A stretch of DNA of 64,000 bases from Sulfitobacter sp. DFL-14. GTDB lineage: Bacteria; Pseudomonadota; Alphaproteobacteria; Rhodobacterales; Rhodobacteraceae. A model generated the notes under the pieces. It was given only the letters and a program-made list of their open reading frames with translations. It had not been told where the DNA came from and did no database searches. This document shows, piece by piece, positions 57,502 through 64,000 of the stretch (positions are counted from its first letter, which is position 1; the number at the start of each line of letters is the position of its first letter). The position numbers and the translations under genes are program-made. The stretch lies in the NCBI RefSeq assembly GCF_003335585.1, contig NZ_QBFD01000024.1:87091-151090 (forward strand). Direction: 5' to 3'.

Positions 57502-59217
57502 TCAGATGTCGCTGCTGGTTTTCAACGGTTCGGCGCCTTCTTCCTCCAGCACCGCGTCCAGACCGACCTCAAGCTTGCGGCGCATCCTTTCGGGGTCCGC
57601 CTCGCCGTCGGTGTCCTCGGGGTCGACAAAGGAAATCGCCCGGCGCCACTGGAATTCCGCCTCGCGTTTGCGCCCGACTGCCCAATAGACATCACCAAGG
57701 TGATCGTTGATCACCGGATCGACCGCCAGGAGCTCCACCGCACGCTCCATCTGATCCACCGCTTCCTCGTAACGGCCAAGCCGATAAAGCACCCAGCCCA
57801 GCGAATCCACGATGTAACCGGAATCAGGGCTGGCCGCGACGGCGCGTTCAATCATGTCCAGCGCCTCGTCCAGGTCGCGCTGCTGTTCGACCAGCGAATA
57901 ACCGAGGTAGTTCAGCACCTGCGGCTGTTCGGGATTGATCGCCAGCGCGGCACGGAAATCCGTTTCGGAGGCGGCCATGTCGCCGGAGCGTTCATAGGCG
58001 ATGCCACGGGAATAGAAGAGCACCCAGCGCATGCGGTTGTCTTGTGGCACCCGTGCAATGGCGCGGTCATAGGCGGCAATCGCACCGGCCCAGTCTTCGC
58101 GCCCGCGCAGCAGGTCACCCAGGGTCGAATGTACTACCGCCAGATCGCCGTGGCTGCGCGCCAGCTGGGTCAGCACCTCAATCGCCTGATCGTCCTTGCC
58201 GGACCGGCGCAATGCGCCCGCGCGGCCCAGTTCGGCTGCATGATAGGTGGGGTTGTCCGCAGGCACCGCGGCGAATTCGTCGATGGCCAGTTGGTACTGG
58301 CCAAGGTTTTCCAGCAGTTCGGCGGTCAGCAGCAGCGCATCCATGTGATCGGGCCGCAGGTATCGTGCGACACGGGAATAGAGCAGCACATAGTAATCGC
58401 CCGTATTCTCGTTCTTCAGGACCGCCGCAAAGGTATAGAACACCTCGGCCATCCCGGCCAAGGGGTCCGGCACATGTGTGAAAGGCACCGGTTCCCCCGC
58501 CGCAAGCGCCGCAGTCAGCATATCGAGTTCGGGGTCGGTCCCGGTGCCAAAGCTGGTCCGGATAAGTGTCAGCGCCTCGTCCTGCCGGTCGAGTTGGGCC
58601 AGGATTTCGGCGTGGGCCATGACACCCCGGCGGGTTTGACCGGCAGCGCCCACAAGACCCTCGCCGAATATGTCTGCAGCACCTTCGTAATCGCCGACGC
58701 TCGCCAGTGCGAGAGCCTTGTGATACATCACCAGCCCCTGCATCCCCGGTTCTTCGCTGAGCGTATCAAACGCCGCCATGGCCGAGGTCACGTCGCCCAC
58801 ACCCATATGCGCCCAGGCCTTGACCAGCCCGTCGACCCAGGGGCCGATCCCGGTTGCGTCATCGCCCCGTTCCAGCAGGGCCTCATAGTCACCCCGCTTG
58901 GCCATGTCGGCGGTCAGGACAAGCCGGGCCACCTGGCTGCGATGGTTCTTTTCCTCAAGCGCGCGGGCCAGCGGTACGGCCTTTTCCACATCACCCAGGG
59001 ACAACAGGGACAGCGTCCCGCTTTCCATCAGTTCGGCATTGGTCGGATCATGGCTGAGCGCCTCGGTGTAATACCGGGCGGCCTCCGCGTAATCGCTGCT
59101 GACAGCAGCATGCCGCCCCGCCAGATAGGCCCCCGCCACCGATTGCGCCTGTGCCGGCGGTGTCAGGGCGCTGCTGGCCGCAAGAATGGCAACCGCACTC
59201 AGCACTCGTTTCATCAT
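57502..59217 (-). CDS. Exported tetratricopeptide-repeat protein
   Basis: 571 residues with a signal peptide (MMKRVLSAVAILAASSALTPPAQAQ) starting at 59217; an ORF reading 31 codons longer puts it out of place. The rest is a series of TPR-like helical pairs (for example DYAEAARYYTEALSHDPTNAELM, then DWAGAIAAYDRAIARVPQDNRMRW and RYEEAVDQMERAVELLAVDP). It is probably a periplasmic or outer-membrane-associated scaffold; the partner is unknown. Seven bases upstream of ispE on the same strand, an arrangement often seen in Rhodobacterales. Confidence 0.85.
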   Translation of the reverse strand: MMKRVLSAVAILAASSALTPPAQAQSVAGAYLAGRHAAVSSDYAEAARYYTEALSHDPTNAELMESGTLSLLSLGDVEKAVPLARALEEKNHRSQVARLVLTADMAKRGDYEALLERGDDATGIGPWVDGLVKAWAHMGVGDVTSAMAAFDTLSEEPGMQGLVMYHKALALASVGDYEGAADIFGEGLVGAAGQTRRGVMAHAEILAQLDRQDEALTLIRTSFGTGTDPELDMLTAALAAGEPVPFTHVPDPLAGMAEVFYTFAAVLKNENTGDYYVLLYSRVARYLRPDHMDALLLTAELLENLGQYQLAIDEFAAVPADNPTYHAAELGRAGALRRSGKDDQAIEVLTQLARSHGDLAVVHSTLGDLLRGREDWAGAIAAYDRAIARVPQDNRMRWVLFYSRGIAYERSGDMAASETDFRAALAINPEQPQVLNYLGYSLVEQQRDLDEALDMIERAVAASPDSGYIVDSLGWVLYRLGRYEEAVDQMERAVELLAVDPVINDHLGDVYWAVGRKREAEFQWRRAISFVDPEDTDGEADPERMRRKLEVGLDAVLEEEGAEPLKTSSDI

Positions 59218-59325
59218 TTTGCAACGGCCTCTAATTCTGTTTTCCCAAAGGCTAACAGGTCCAGCGCCAAGCGCAATGGCACAGCCCCGCCATGACGCAC
59301 CTGTGAGCAAAGTGGCGCGGACAGG

Positions 59326-59348
59326 AAAAAGGCGGGGTCACCCCCGCC
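59326..59348 (-). terminator. Terminator of ETF-QO
   Basis: GGCGGGG/CCCCGCC (59331-59337, 59342-59348) with a 4-base loop and a minus-strand T-run (A-run 59326-59330 on plus). It is 28 bases after the ETF-QO stop. Confidence 0.85.
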
Positions 59349-59349
59349 T

Positions 59350-59383
59350 CATTTCGCATCACATGTCATTTCGCATCACATGT
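59350..59383. repeat. Perfect 17-bp tandem duplication across a stop codon
   Basis: CATTTCGCATCACATGT occurs twice in a row (59350-59366 and 59367-59383). The second copy (plus-strand order) contains the ETF-QO stop codon (59376-59378) and the last Met codon, and the first lies in the 3' untranslated region. The protein end is unchanged by the duplication. Confidence 0.9.
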
Positions 59384-61025
59384 TGGGATAGTTCGGCCCG
59401 TCACCCCCCTGCGGCGTGGTCCAGACGATGTTCTGCGTCGGGTCCTTGATGTCGCAGGTCTTGCAATGCACGCAGTTCTGGAAGTTGATCACGAAACGCG
59501 GATCCTTGCCGTCTTCGATGACAAACTCATAGACCCCTGCCGGGCAATACCGCGCTGAGGGCCCTGCGTATTCGGGCAGGTTGACCTTGACCGGGACGTC
59601 CGGGTCTTTCAGCGTCAGATGCGCAGGCTGGCTTTCCTCGTGGTTGGTAAAGGAGAACGCCACATTGGTCAGACGGTCAAAGCTGAGCTTGCCGTCAGGC
59701 TTGGGGTAGTCGATGGGCTTGTGCATGGATGCCTTTTCAGTGGCTTGCGCATCGGTTTTGCCGTGGCCCAAAGTTCCCAGCAGCGAAAAGCCCAGCGTGT
59801 TGCACCACATGTCGAAACCGCCCACCGCGAGGGAGGTGGTGAGGCCGAATCTGGACCACAGCGGCTTGACGTTGCGCACTTTCTTGAGGTCCGCACCGAT
59901 GGCGCCGCCGCGCACGTCCTCCTCATAGGCAGTCAGCTCATCGCCAGACCGGCCAGCCGAGATCGCCTCATAGGCCGCTTCCGCCGCTGCCTTGCCGGAG
60001 AGCATGGCATTGTGGTTGCCCTTGATGCGCGGCACGTTAACCATGCCGACGGCACAGCCCAGCAGCGCCACGCCCGGTGCCACCATCTTGGGCATCGACT
60101 GATAGCCGCCCTCGGTGATCGCCCGCGCGCCGTAAGCCACGCGCTTGCCGCCTTCCAGCAGCTCCTTGACCATCGGGTGATGCTTGAAGCGCTGGAATTC
60201 CATGTAGGGAAACACATACGGGTTCTTGTAGCCCAGATGCACCACAAAGCCGACATAGACCTGATTGTTATCAAGGTGATAAATGAAAGACCCGCCGCCC
60301 GCGTTCTTGCCCAGCGGCCAGCCCATGGTATGTGTCACAGTGCCTTCGCGGTGCTTGGCCGGGTCGATCTCCCAGATTTCCTTCATGCCGAGGCCGTATT
60401 TCTGCGGCTCCTTGCCTTCGTCCAGACCGTATTTGGCGATCACCTGCTTTGACAGGCTGCCGCGCACGCCTTCGGACAGGAACACGTATTTGCCATGCAA
60501 CTCCATGCCCGGCTCATAGCTGGGGCCGGGCTTGCCATCCGGCCCCACGCCCATTTCCCCCGCGACGACGCCCTTGATCTCGCCGTTGTCACCGAACACC
60601 AGCTCGGAACAGGCCATGCCCGGAAACACCTCGACGCCCAGTTCCTCGGCCTGTTCAGCCATCCAGCGGCAGACATTGCCCATGGAAACGATGTAGTTGC
60701 CGTGGTTGTTCATCAGCGGCGGCATGGGGAAGTTCGGCACCCGCAGCTTGCCCGCCTCGCCCAGCAGGTAAAAGTTGTCTTCCTTCACCGGCACGGTGAC
60801 AGGCGCGCCCTTTTCCTTCCAGTCGGGGATCAGCGCATCCAGCCCGCAAGGGTCCAGCACCGCACCCGACAGGATATGCGCCCCGACTTCAGAGCCTTTT
60901 TCGAGCACGACGACATTGCAGTCGGCATCCAGTTGTTTGAGCCGGATCGCAGCGGAAAGACCGGCAGGCCCCGCGCCCACGATCACCACGTCATATTCCA
61001 TTGCTTCGCGTTCGATCTCGGCCAT
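59376..61025 (-). CDS. Electron transfer flavoprotein-ubiquinone oxidoreductase
   Basis: Membrane-bound enzyme that passes electrons from ETF (fatty-acid and amino-acid dehydrogenases) to ubiquinone. 549 residues. The N-terminal FAD loop VIVGAGPAGLSAAIRL, the central ubiquinone/FAD region, and a C-terminal [4Fe-4S] ferredoxin module with NCVHCKTCDIKDPTQNI and its Cys ligands are all seen. The length matches the family. AGGGAG about 9 bases before the ATG. Ends at a hairpin terminator after a 17-bp duplication. Confidence 0.96.
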   Translation of the reverse strand: MAEIEREAMEYDVVIVGAGPAGLSAAIRLKQLDADCNVVVLEKGSEVGAHILSGAVLDPCGLDALIPDWKEKGAPVTVPVKEDNFYLLGEAGKLRVPNFPMPPLMNNHGNYIVSMGNVCRWMAEQAEELGVEVFPGMACSELVFGDNGEIKGVVAGEMGVGPDGKPGPSYEPGMELHGKYVFLSEGVRGSLSKQVIAKYGLDEGKEPQKYGLGMKEIWEIDPAKHREGTVTHTMGWPLGKNAGGGSFIYHLDNNQVYVGFVVHLGYKNPYVFPYMEFQRFKHHPMVKELLEGGKRVAYGARAITEGGYQSMPKMVAPGVALLGCAVGMVNVPRIKGNHNAMLSGKAAAEAAYEAISAGRSGDELTAYEEDVRGGAIGADLKKVRNVKPLWSRFGLTTSLAVGGFDMWCNTLGFSLLGTLGHGKTDAQATEKASMHKPIDYPKPDGKLSFDRLTNVAFSFTNHEESQPAHLTLKDPDVPVKVNLPEYAGPSARYCPAGVYEFVIEDGKDPRFVINFQNCVHCKTCDIKDPTQNIVWTTPQGGDGPNYPNM

Positions 61026-61190
61026 GCTCGGCGCTCCCTCCAGGCAATTAAAAAGGTTTGAAATTGGCTAAACCACGCCAAGCCCCTTTGCAATCCGGAC
61101 GTGGGGTGAAATTTCGGGCGTGTCGTCGCATGCAGGCAAGGCAAAGCGCCCCGACAGGTGACCGGGTTCCGCTGGCATGACGCCGCAGGG

Positions 61191-61646
61191 TCAGCCTTCG
61201 GGGGTGTCACCCATCAGGTAACGCGGCCCCTGCCCCCGATCCGCCGCCCTGTCGGCCGGGTTGTAAAGCGCGCAGCTGTCCAAGCTGAGACAGCCACAGC
61301 CGATGCAGCTGTCCAGACGTTCACGCAGCTTTGTCATCGTGTCGATGCGCTGGTCCAGCGCGGCCTTGAAACCGGCGCTGATCTGGGCCCAATCGGCCTT
61401 GTTCGGCGTCCGGCCGCCCGGCAGCCGGTCCAGTTCCGCCTTGATCTGGGGCAGGGTAAATCCGAATTGCTGCGCGATCATCACAAAGCTCAGACGCCGC
61501 AGATCCGCCCTTTCGAACCTGCGCTGGCCGCCCGCATTGCGCCAGGGCCGGATCAGCCCCTGCGCCTCGTAATAGCGGATGGCAGAGACCGCGAGCCCGG
61601 TCCGGTCCGCCAGCGCCCCAATCGACAAACCGTCATTCACCGCCAT
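61191..61646 (-). CDS. soxR: Redox-sensitive transcriptional activator SoxR
   Basis: MerR-family regulator of 151 residues, sensing redox-cycling compounds through a [2Fe-2S] cluster. N-terminal HTH (LSIGALADRTGLAVSAIRYYE, about 7-27), dimerisation helix, and the cluster motif Cys114, Cys117, Cys119, Cys125 (CX2CXCX5C, CIGCGCLSLDSC). Divergently transcribed from a VOC gene whose promoter has the long spacer typical of MerR control, its likely target. Confidence 0.95.
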   Translation of the reverse strand: MAVNDGLSIGALADRTGLAVSAIRYYEAQGLIRPWRNAGGQRRFERADLRRLSFVMIAQQFGFTLPQIKAELDRLPGGRTPNKADWAQISAGFKAALDQRIDTMTKLRERLDSCIGCGCLSLDSCALYNPADRAADRGQGPRYLMGDTPEG

Positions 61647-61669
61647 CTGAAATTTCTCCGCAAAATACC

Positions 61670-61700
61670 TTGACCTAAAGTGAGGTTTAGCAATTACGAT
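61670..61700 (+). promoter_or_regulatory. MerR/SoxR-type promoter of the VOC gene
   Basis: TTGACC (61670-61675), spacer of 19 bases, TACGAT (61695-61700). The overlong spacer is the hallmark of MerR-family activation. It contains the dyad CTAAA..TTTAG (61675-61679 / 61686-61690) and ACCT..AGGT, reminiscent of SoxR boxes. It lies in the 82-bp gap between soxR and the VOC gene. Confidence 0.65.
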
Positions 61701-61728
61701 GAAAAAATCAACAACAAAGGAGGCCCAG

Positions 61729-62109
61729 ATGCCTGCAATCCTCGAACATACGAATTACACCGTGTCCGACCCTGCCGCCACCGCCGCATGGATGGAAAAG
61801 CTGTTTGGCTGGCACATCCGCTGGCAAGGCGATGCCATGGCGGGCGGGCATACGGTTCATGTGGGCACTGACGATCATTACCTGGCGCTTTACACCCCCG
61901 GCACCCCGGCCAGCGAAGCGACCTCCAGTTACAACCGTGTCGCCGGCCTGAACCATATCGCGGTCGTTGTCGACGATCTGGACGGCACCGAAACCGCCAT
62001 CAAGGCGCATGGGTTCAAGACCGGAAATCACGCCGACTATGAACCGGGACGGCGTTTCTATTTCCACGACGATGACGGCATCGAATACGAGGTCGTGGCC
62101 TACAACTGA
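61729..62109 (+). CDS. VOC-superfamily (glyoxalase/dioxygenase-type) protein
   Basis: 126 residues, one VOC fold of two beta-alpha-beta repeats. EHTNYTVSDPAATAAWMEKLFGW and AGLNHIAVVVDDLDGTETAIKAHGF mark the two halves; possible metal ligands are His near the N-terminus, His in LNHIAV and Glu in DDDGIEYEVVAY. Substrate unknown; regulation by SoxR suggests a detoxification role for redox-active or electrophilic compounds (inference). GGAGG lies 5 bases before ATG 61729, fixing the start. Confidence 0.82.
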   Translation: MPAILEHTNYTVSDPAATAAWMEKLFGWHIRWQGDAMAGGHTVHVGTDDHYLALYTPGTPASEATSSYNRVAGLNHIAVVVDDLDGTETAIKAHGFKTGNHADYEPGRRFYFHDDDGIEYEVVAYN

Positions 62110-62157
62110 TCCCCTCTGCCGCCGATCCTGCGCTGCCCCCCTTGCAATCGGCGGCAA

Positions 62158-62224
62158 CTTTGGGTCACTTGGAGTCCAAGCAAAGCAACCAAGGCCGCTC
62201 CCGGTATCAAACCGGGGTGCGGCC
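62158..62224 (+). promoter_or_regulatory. Structured greA leader: two tandem hairpins
   Basis: First: CTTTG...CTTGGA-G-TCCAAG-CAAAG (62158-62185). Second: GGCCGC-T-CCCGGT-ATCAA-ACCGGG-GT-GCGGCC (62193-62224). The second is a very stable GC-rich stem 24 bases before the greA ATG with no T-run, so it may be either the VOC terminator or a leader attenuator. E. coli greA also has a leader with regulatory RNA (GraL), which makes leader control plausible. Confidence 0.5.
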
Positions 62225-62247
62225 CTCCTTACGTGGACGGACGGCCC

Positions 62248-62718
62248 ATGGAAAAGATCCCGATGACCCGCGCGGGTCACACCGCACTGGAAACCGAACT
62301 CAAGCAGCTGAAGAGCATTGAGCGCCCCGCCATCATCAAGGCGATTGCAGAAGCGCGCGAGCATGGCGACCTGTCGGAAAATGCCGAGTACCATTCCGCC
62401 AAGGAAAAGCAGTCCTTCATCGAAGGCCGCATCAAGGAGCTTGAGGGCGTGATCTCGCTCGCCGATGTGATCGACCCGGCGAAAATGTCCGGCCCGATCA
62501 AGTTCGGTGCAACCGTGACACTGATCGACGAAGACACGGACGAGGAAAAGACCTATCAGATCGTGGGTGAGTACGAGGCCAAGATCGAAAATGGCCTGCT
62601 GAACATCAAATCGCCCATAGCCCGCGCCCTCATCGGCAAGGAAGAAGGCGATTCGGTCGAAGTGCGCACACCGGGGGGCGAAAAATCCTATGAGGTTCTC
62701 AAGATCGTCTATGGCTGA
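62248..62718 (+). CDS. greA: Transcription elongation factor GreA
   Basis: Rescues backtracked RNA polymerase by stimulating cleavage of the transcript 3' end. 156 residues. The N-terminal coiled coil contains [30 protein letters not shown], whose acidic tip residues coordinate the catalytic Mg; the C-terminal FKBP-like domain has [23 protein letters not shown]. Start at 62248 (MEKIPMT). The following gene starts 14 bp downstream and is probably co-transcribed. Confidence 0.97.
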   Translation: MEKIPMTRAGHTALETELKQLKSIERPAIIKAIAEAREHGDLSENAEYHSAKEKQSFIEGRIKELEGVISLADVIDPAKMSGPIKFGATVTLIDEDTDEEKTYQIVGEYEAKIENGLLNIKSPIARALIGKEEGDSVEVRTPGGEKSYEVLKIVYG

Positions 62719-62732
62719 CAGGGGACTGCGGC

Positions 62733-63794
62733 ATGACTGACGCGCCCGAATCCGCTGTCGGCACCGAAACGTCCGAGACCGCCAAACCGGCGGCCAGGGC
62801 GCCCCGGGTGACCCCCTTGGGAATTTACGACAAGCCAAAGCCCGACGCGATCACCTCGATCGAGGTGATTGCCATCGCGCTGAGTGCCGTCTGGCTTCTG
62901 GGGGCCGGTATTTTCTTTGTCTTTGTCAGCTCCGAGCCGGAAACGCAGGCGGAATCCGGCGGGTTCCGGTTTCTGATGACCATGCTGGCAGTCTTCATGC
63001 CGGTTGCGATGATCTGGGTTTCGGCGACGGCGGCGCGCGCCAGCCGCGTGATGCGCGAGGAAAGCCAGCGCCTGCAATCGGCGATCGACGCGATCCGCCA
63101 GTCCTATATCGCGCAGCAGCAGGGCATGCATATGCGCACCGAACCCTCGGTCGCGCGAAAGCTTGATGAAATCGCCGCCGCCGCCCGCAAGACCGAAACC
63201 GCGCTGGCGACCTTTCAGTCGCGCCGCGATGAGCGGATGCGCCTGGCCCCCCTTGCCCCCGCACCACAGGTCGATGACCAGCCGGCACTGGCACTGGGCA
63301 CACAGGCCAGCGACATGATGCCGCTTCTGTCGAACGAAGACTTCATTCGCGCCCTCAATTTTCCCGAAACCGCCGAGGACGAGACCGGCTTCGCCTCCCT
63401 GCGCCGGGCCTTGAAGGACCGCGCTGCCAAACAGCTGATCCAGGCCGCACAGGATGTGCTGACCCTGCTCAGCCAGGACGGCATCTATATGGACGACCTG
63501 CGCCCCGACCGGGCGCGCCCCGAAGTCTGGCGGCAGTTCGCGCAGGGCGCGCGCGGCCGTCCGATTGCGGCACTAGGCGGCATCCGGGACAGATCGTCGC
63601 TGGCGCTGAGCAATGCACGGATGAAGCAGGACCCGATCTTTCGCGATGCCGCGCATCACTTCCTGCGCCGCTTTGACAAGACCTTCGCGGCTTTCGAGCA
63701 ACAGGCATCGGACGGAGAGATTTCGGCCCTCGCCGACACCCGCACCGCACGGGCCTTCATGCTGCTGGGCCGCTGCGCAGGGACGTTTGACTGA
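62733..63794 (+). CDS. Conserved membrane protein with helical cytoplasmic domain
   Basis: 353 residues, not a named family that I recognise, although the pattern is common in Rhodobacteraceae next to greA. A hydrophilic N-terminus (about 1-45), two transmembrane helices (about 46-68 and 76-99; VIAIALSAVWLLGAGIFFVFV and FLMTMLAVFMPVAMIWVSATA), then a long helical/coiled-coil region from about 100-170 (EESQRLQSAIDAIRQSY) and a compact C-terminal domain (RALNFPETAEDETGFASLRRAL). No enzymatic motif. Possibly a scaffold or envelope-linked factor. Confidence 0.75.
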   Translation: MTDAPESAVGTETSETAKPAARAPRVTPLGIYDKPKPDAITSIEVIAIALSAVWLLGAGIFFVFVSSEPETQAESGGFRFLMTMLAVFMPVAMIWVSATAARASRVMREESQRLQSAIDAIRQSYIAQQQGMHMRTEPSVARKLDEIAAAARKTETALATFQSRRDERMRLAPLAPAPQVDDQPALALGTQASDMMPLLSNEDFIRALNFPETAEDETGFASLRRALKDRAAKQLIQAAQDVLTLLSQDGIYMDDLRPDRARPEVWRQFAQGARGRPIAALGGIRDRSSLALSNARMKQDPIFRDAAHHFLRRFDKTFAAFEQQASDGEISALADTRTARAFMLLGRCAGTFD

Positions 63795-64000
63795 CCTTTG
63801 AACAGGTTTTGCGCCTTGGATTCCGGCCCTAGGTCGTGTTGACATTCATTGTCGCCCACCCGCGCGAGACGGATTTTGCCGCTGGCGCCCTGATGAGAGC
63901 GCAGCAATGTGATCATTGGAAGCGAACATCCGGGATGGCGGAGGCAAAATCCGCCGCGCCCCGCAGGGGTTTCGCCAAAATTGCCCATTTCTGCGTTAAG
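63795..64000. other. Right-end region, possible element remnant
   Basis: 206 bp without a gene that I can support. It contains an 11-bp inverted repeat CGGATTTTGCC (63870-63880) / GGCAAAATCCG (63943-63953), 62 bp apart, after TCGTGTTGACATTC (63833-63846). Such structure can be the edge of an insertion sequence continuing beyond the window, but no transposase fragment is evident. Confidence 0.3.

Noticed and set aside
57427..59295. 622-codon plus-strand ORF across the TPR gene
   Set aside because: Antisense to the TPR protein, which has a signal peptide and repeats; the plus-strand translation is His/Gln/Arg-rich shadow without a motif.

Overview
The window is high-GC (about 60-65% wherever I counted), densely packed DNA from an alphaproteobacterium, most likely a Rhodobacterales / Roseobacter-group marine bacterium. 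The evidence is gene content and order: an F1-only atpHAGDC operon with the Fo genes elsewhere, a fused Sat-CysC, phaA-phaB, homospermidine synthase, hsp20 followed by a DUF1150 gene, several Rhodobacteraceae-type DUF genes (DUF2125, DUF2161, DUF1150), and many 4-bp ATGA overlaps. It is chromosomal core sequence. I see no complete mobile element, CRISPR array, rRNA or tRNA.

Layout. 1-4.7 kb: the end of trxB, a membrane-bound adenylate cyclase with a ferredoxin domain, and Sat-CysC. 4.7-7.3 kb (minus strand): a GT10-like glycosyltransferase coupled to a PhzF protein, then DUF1150 and Hsp20 behind a sigma32-type promoter. 7.3-12.4 kb: YdcH-like protein, purEK, an orphan phnM with a secreted esterase, a Nudix hydrolase and an EamA transporter. 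12.5-12.9 kb: a small low-GC gene, probably foreign. 13-15.2 kb: groESL with a CIRCE operator. 15.3-24.5 kb: housekeeping genes (Mn-dependent pyrophosphatase, ribF, threonine aldolase, prs) and an H-type lectin protein. 24.7-29.6 kb: the F1 ATP synthase operon. 30-36.9 kb: an RTX-repeat protein, a methyltransferase, gloB, clpA, a DUF2798 protein and an M23 peptidase. 36.9-40 kb: a two-gene ExbB/MotA-like plus OmpA coiled-coil module. 40-46.4 kb: ChaC, DUF2125, extensin-like protein, tyrA, hisC, homospermidine synthase and a thioesterase. 46.5-52 kb: paired palindromes around a small unknown gene, rpsD, tag, an EAL protein and phaAB. 52-59.2 kb: an inverted pair of ~97-bp repeats, a LysR regulator with an EamA exporter, a YdcH-like protein, an N6-methyltransferase, DUF2007, a polyprenyl synthase, ispE and a TPR protein. 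59.3-64 kb: ETF-QO, soxR divergent from a VOC protein, greA and a conserved membrane protein.

How the genes work together. Most are small housekeeping operons: purine synthesis (purE-purK, prs), envelope maintenance (M23 peptidase, extensin-like peptidase, OmpA/ExbB pair), aromatic amino acids (hisC-tyrA), PHB synthesis (phaA-phaB), isoprenoid/quinone supply (polyprenyl synthase, ispE) and respiration (F1 ATPase, ETF-QO). Stress control can be read from the sequence: a sigma32-like promoter for hsp20, CIRCE for groESL, and a SoxR-type promoter with a 19-bp spacer for the VOC gene.

The items most worth following up are the predicted heme / [2Fe-2S] redox-sensing cyclase, the ExbB + coiled-coil OmpA motor-like pair, the twin palindromes at 46.5-46.8 kb, and the inverted pair of palindromic repeats at 52.1-52.4 kb.
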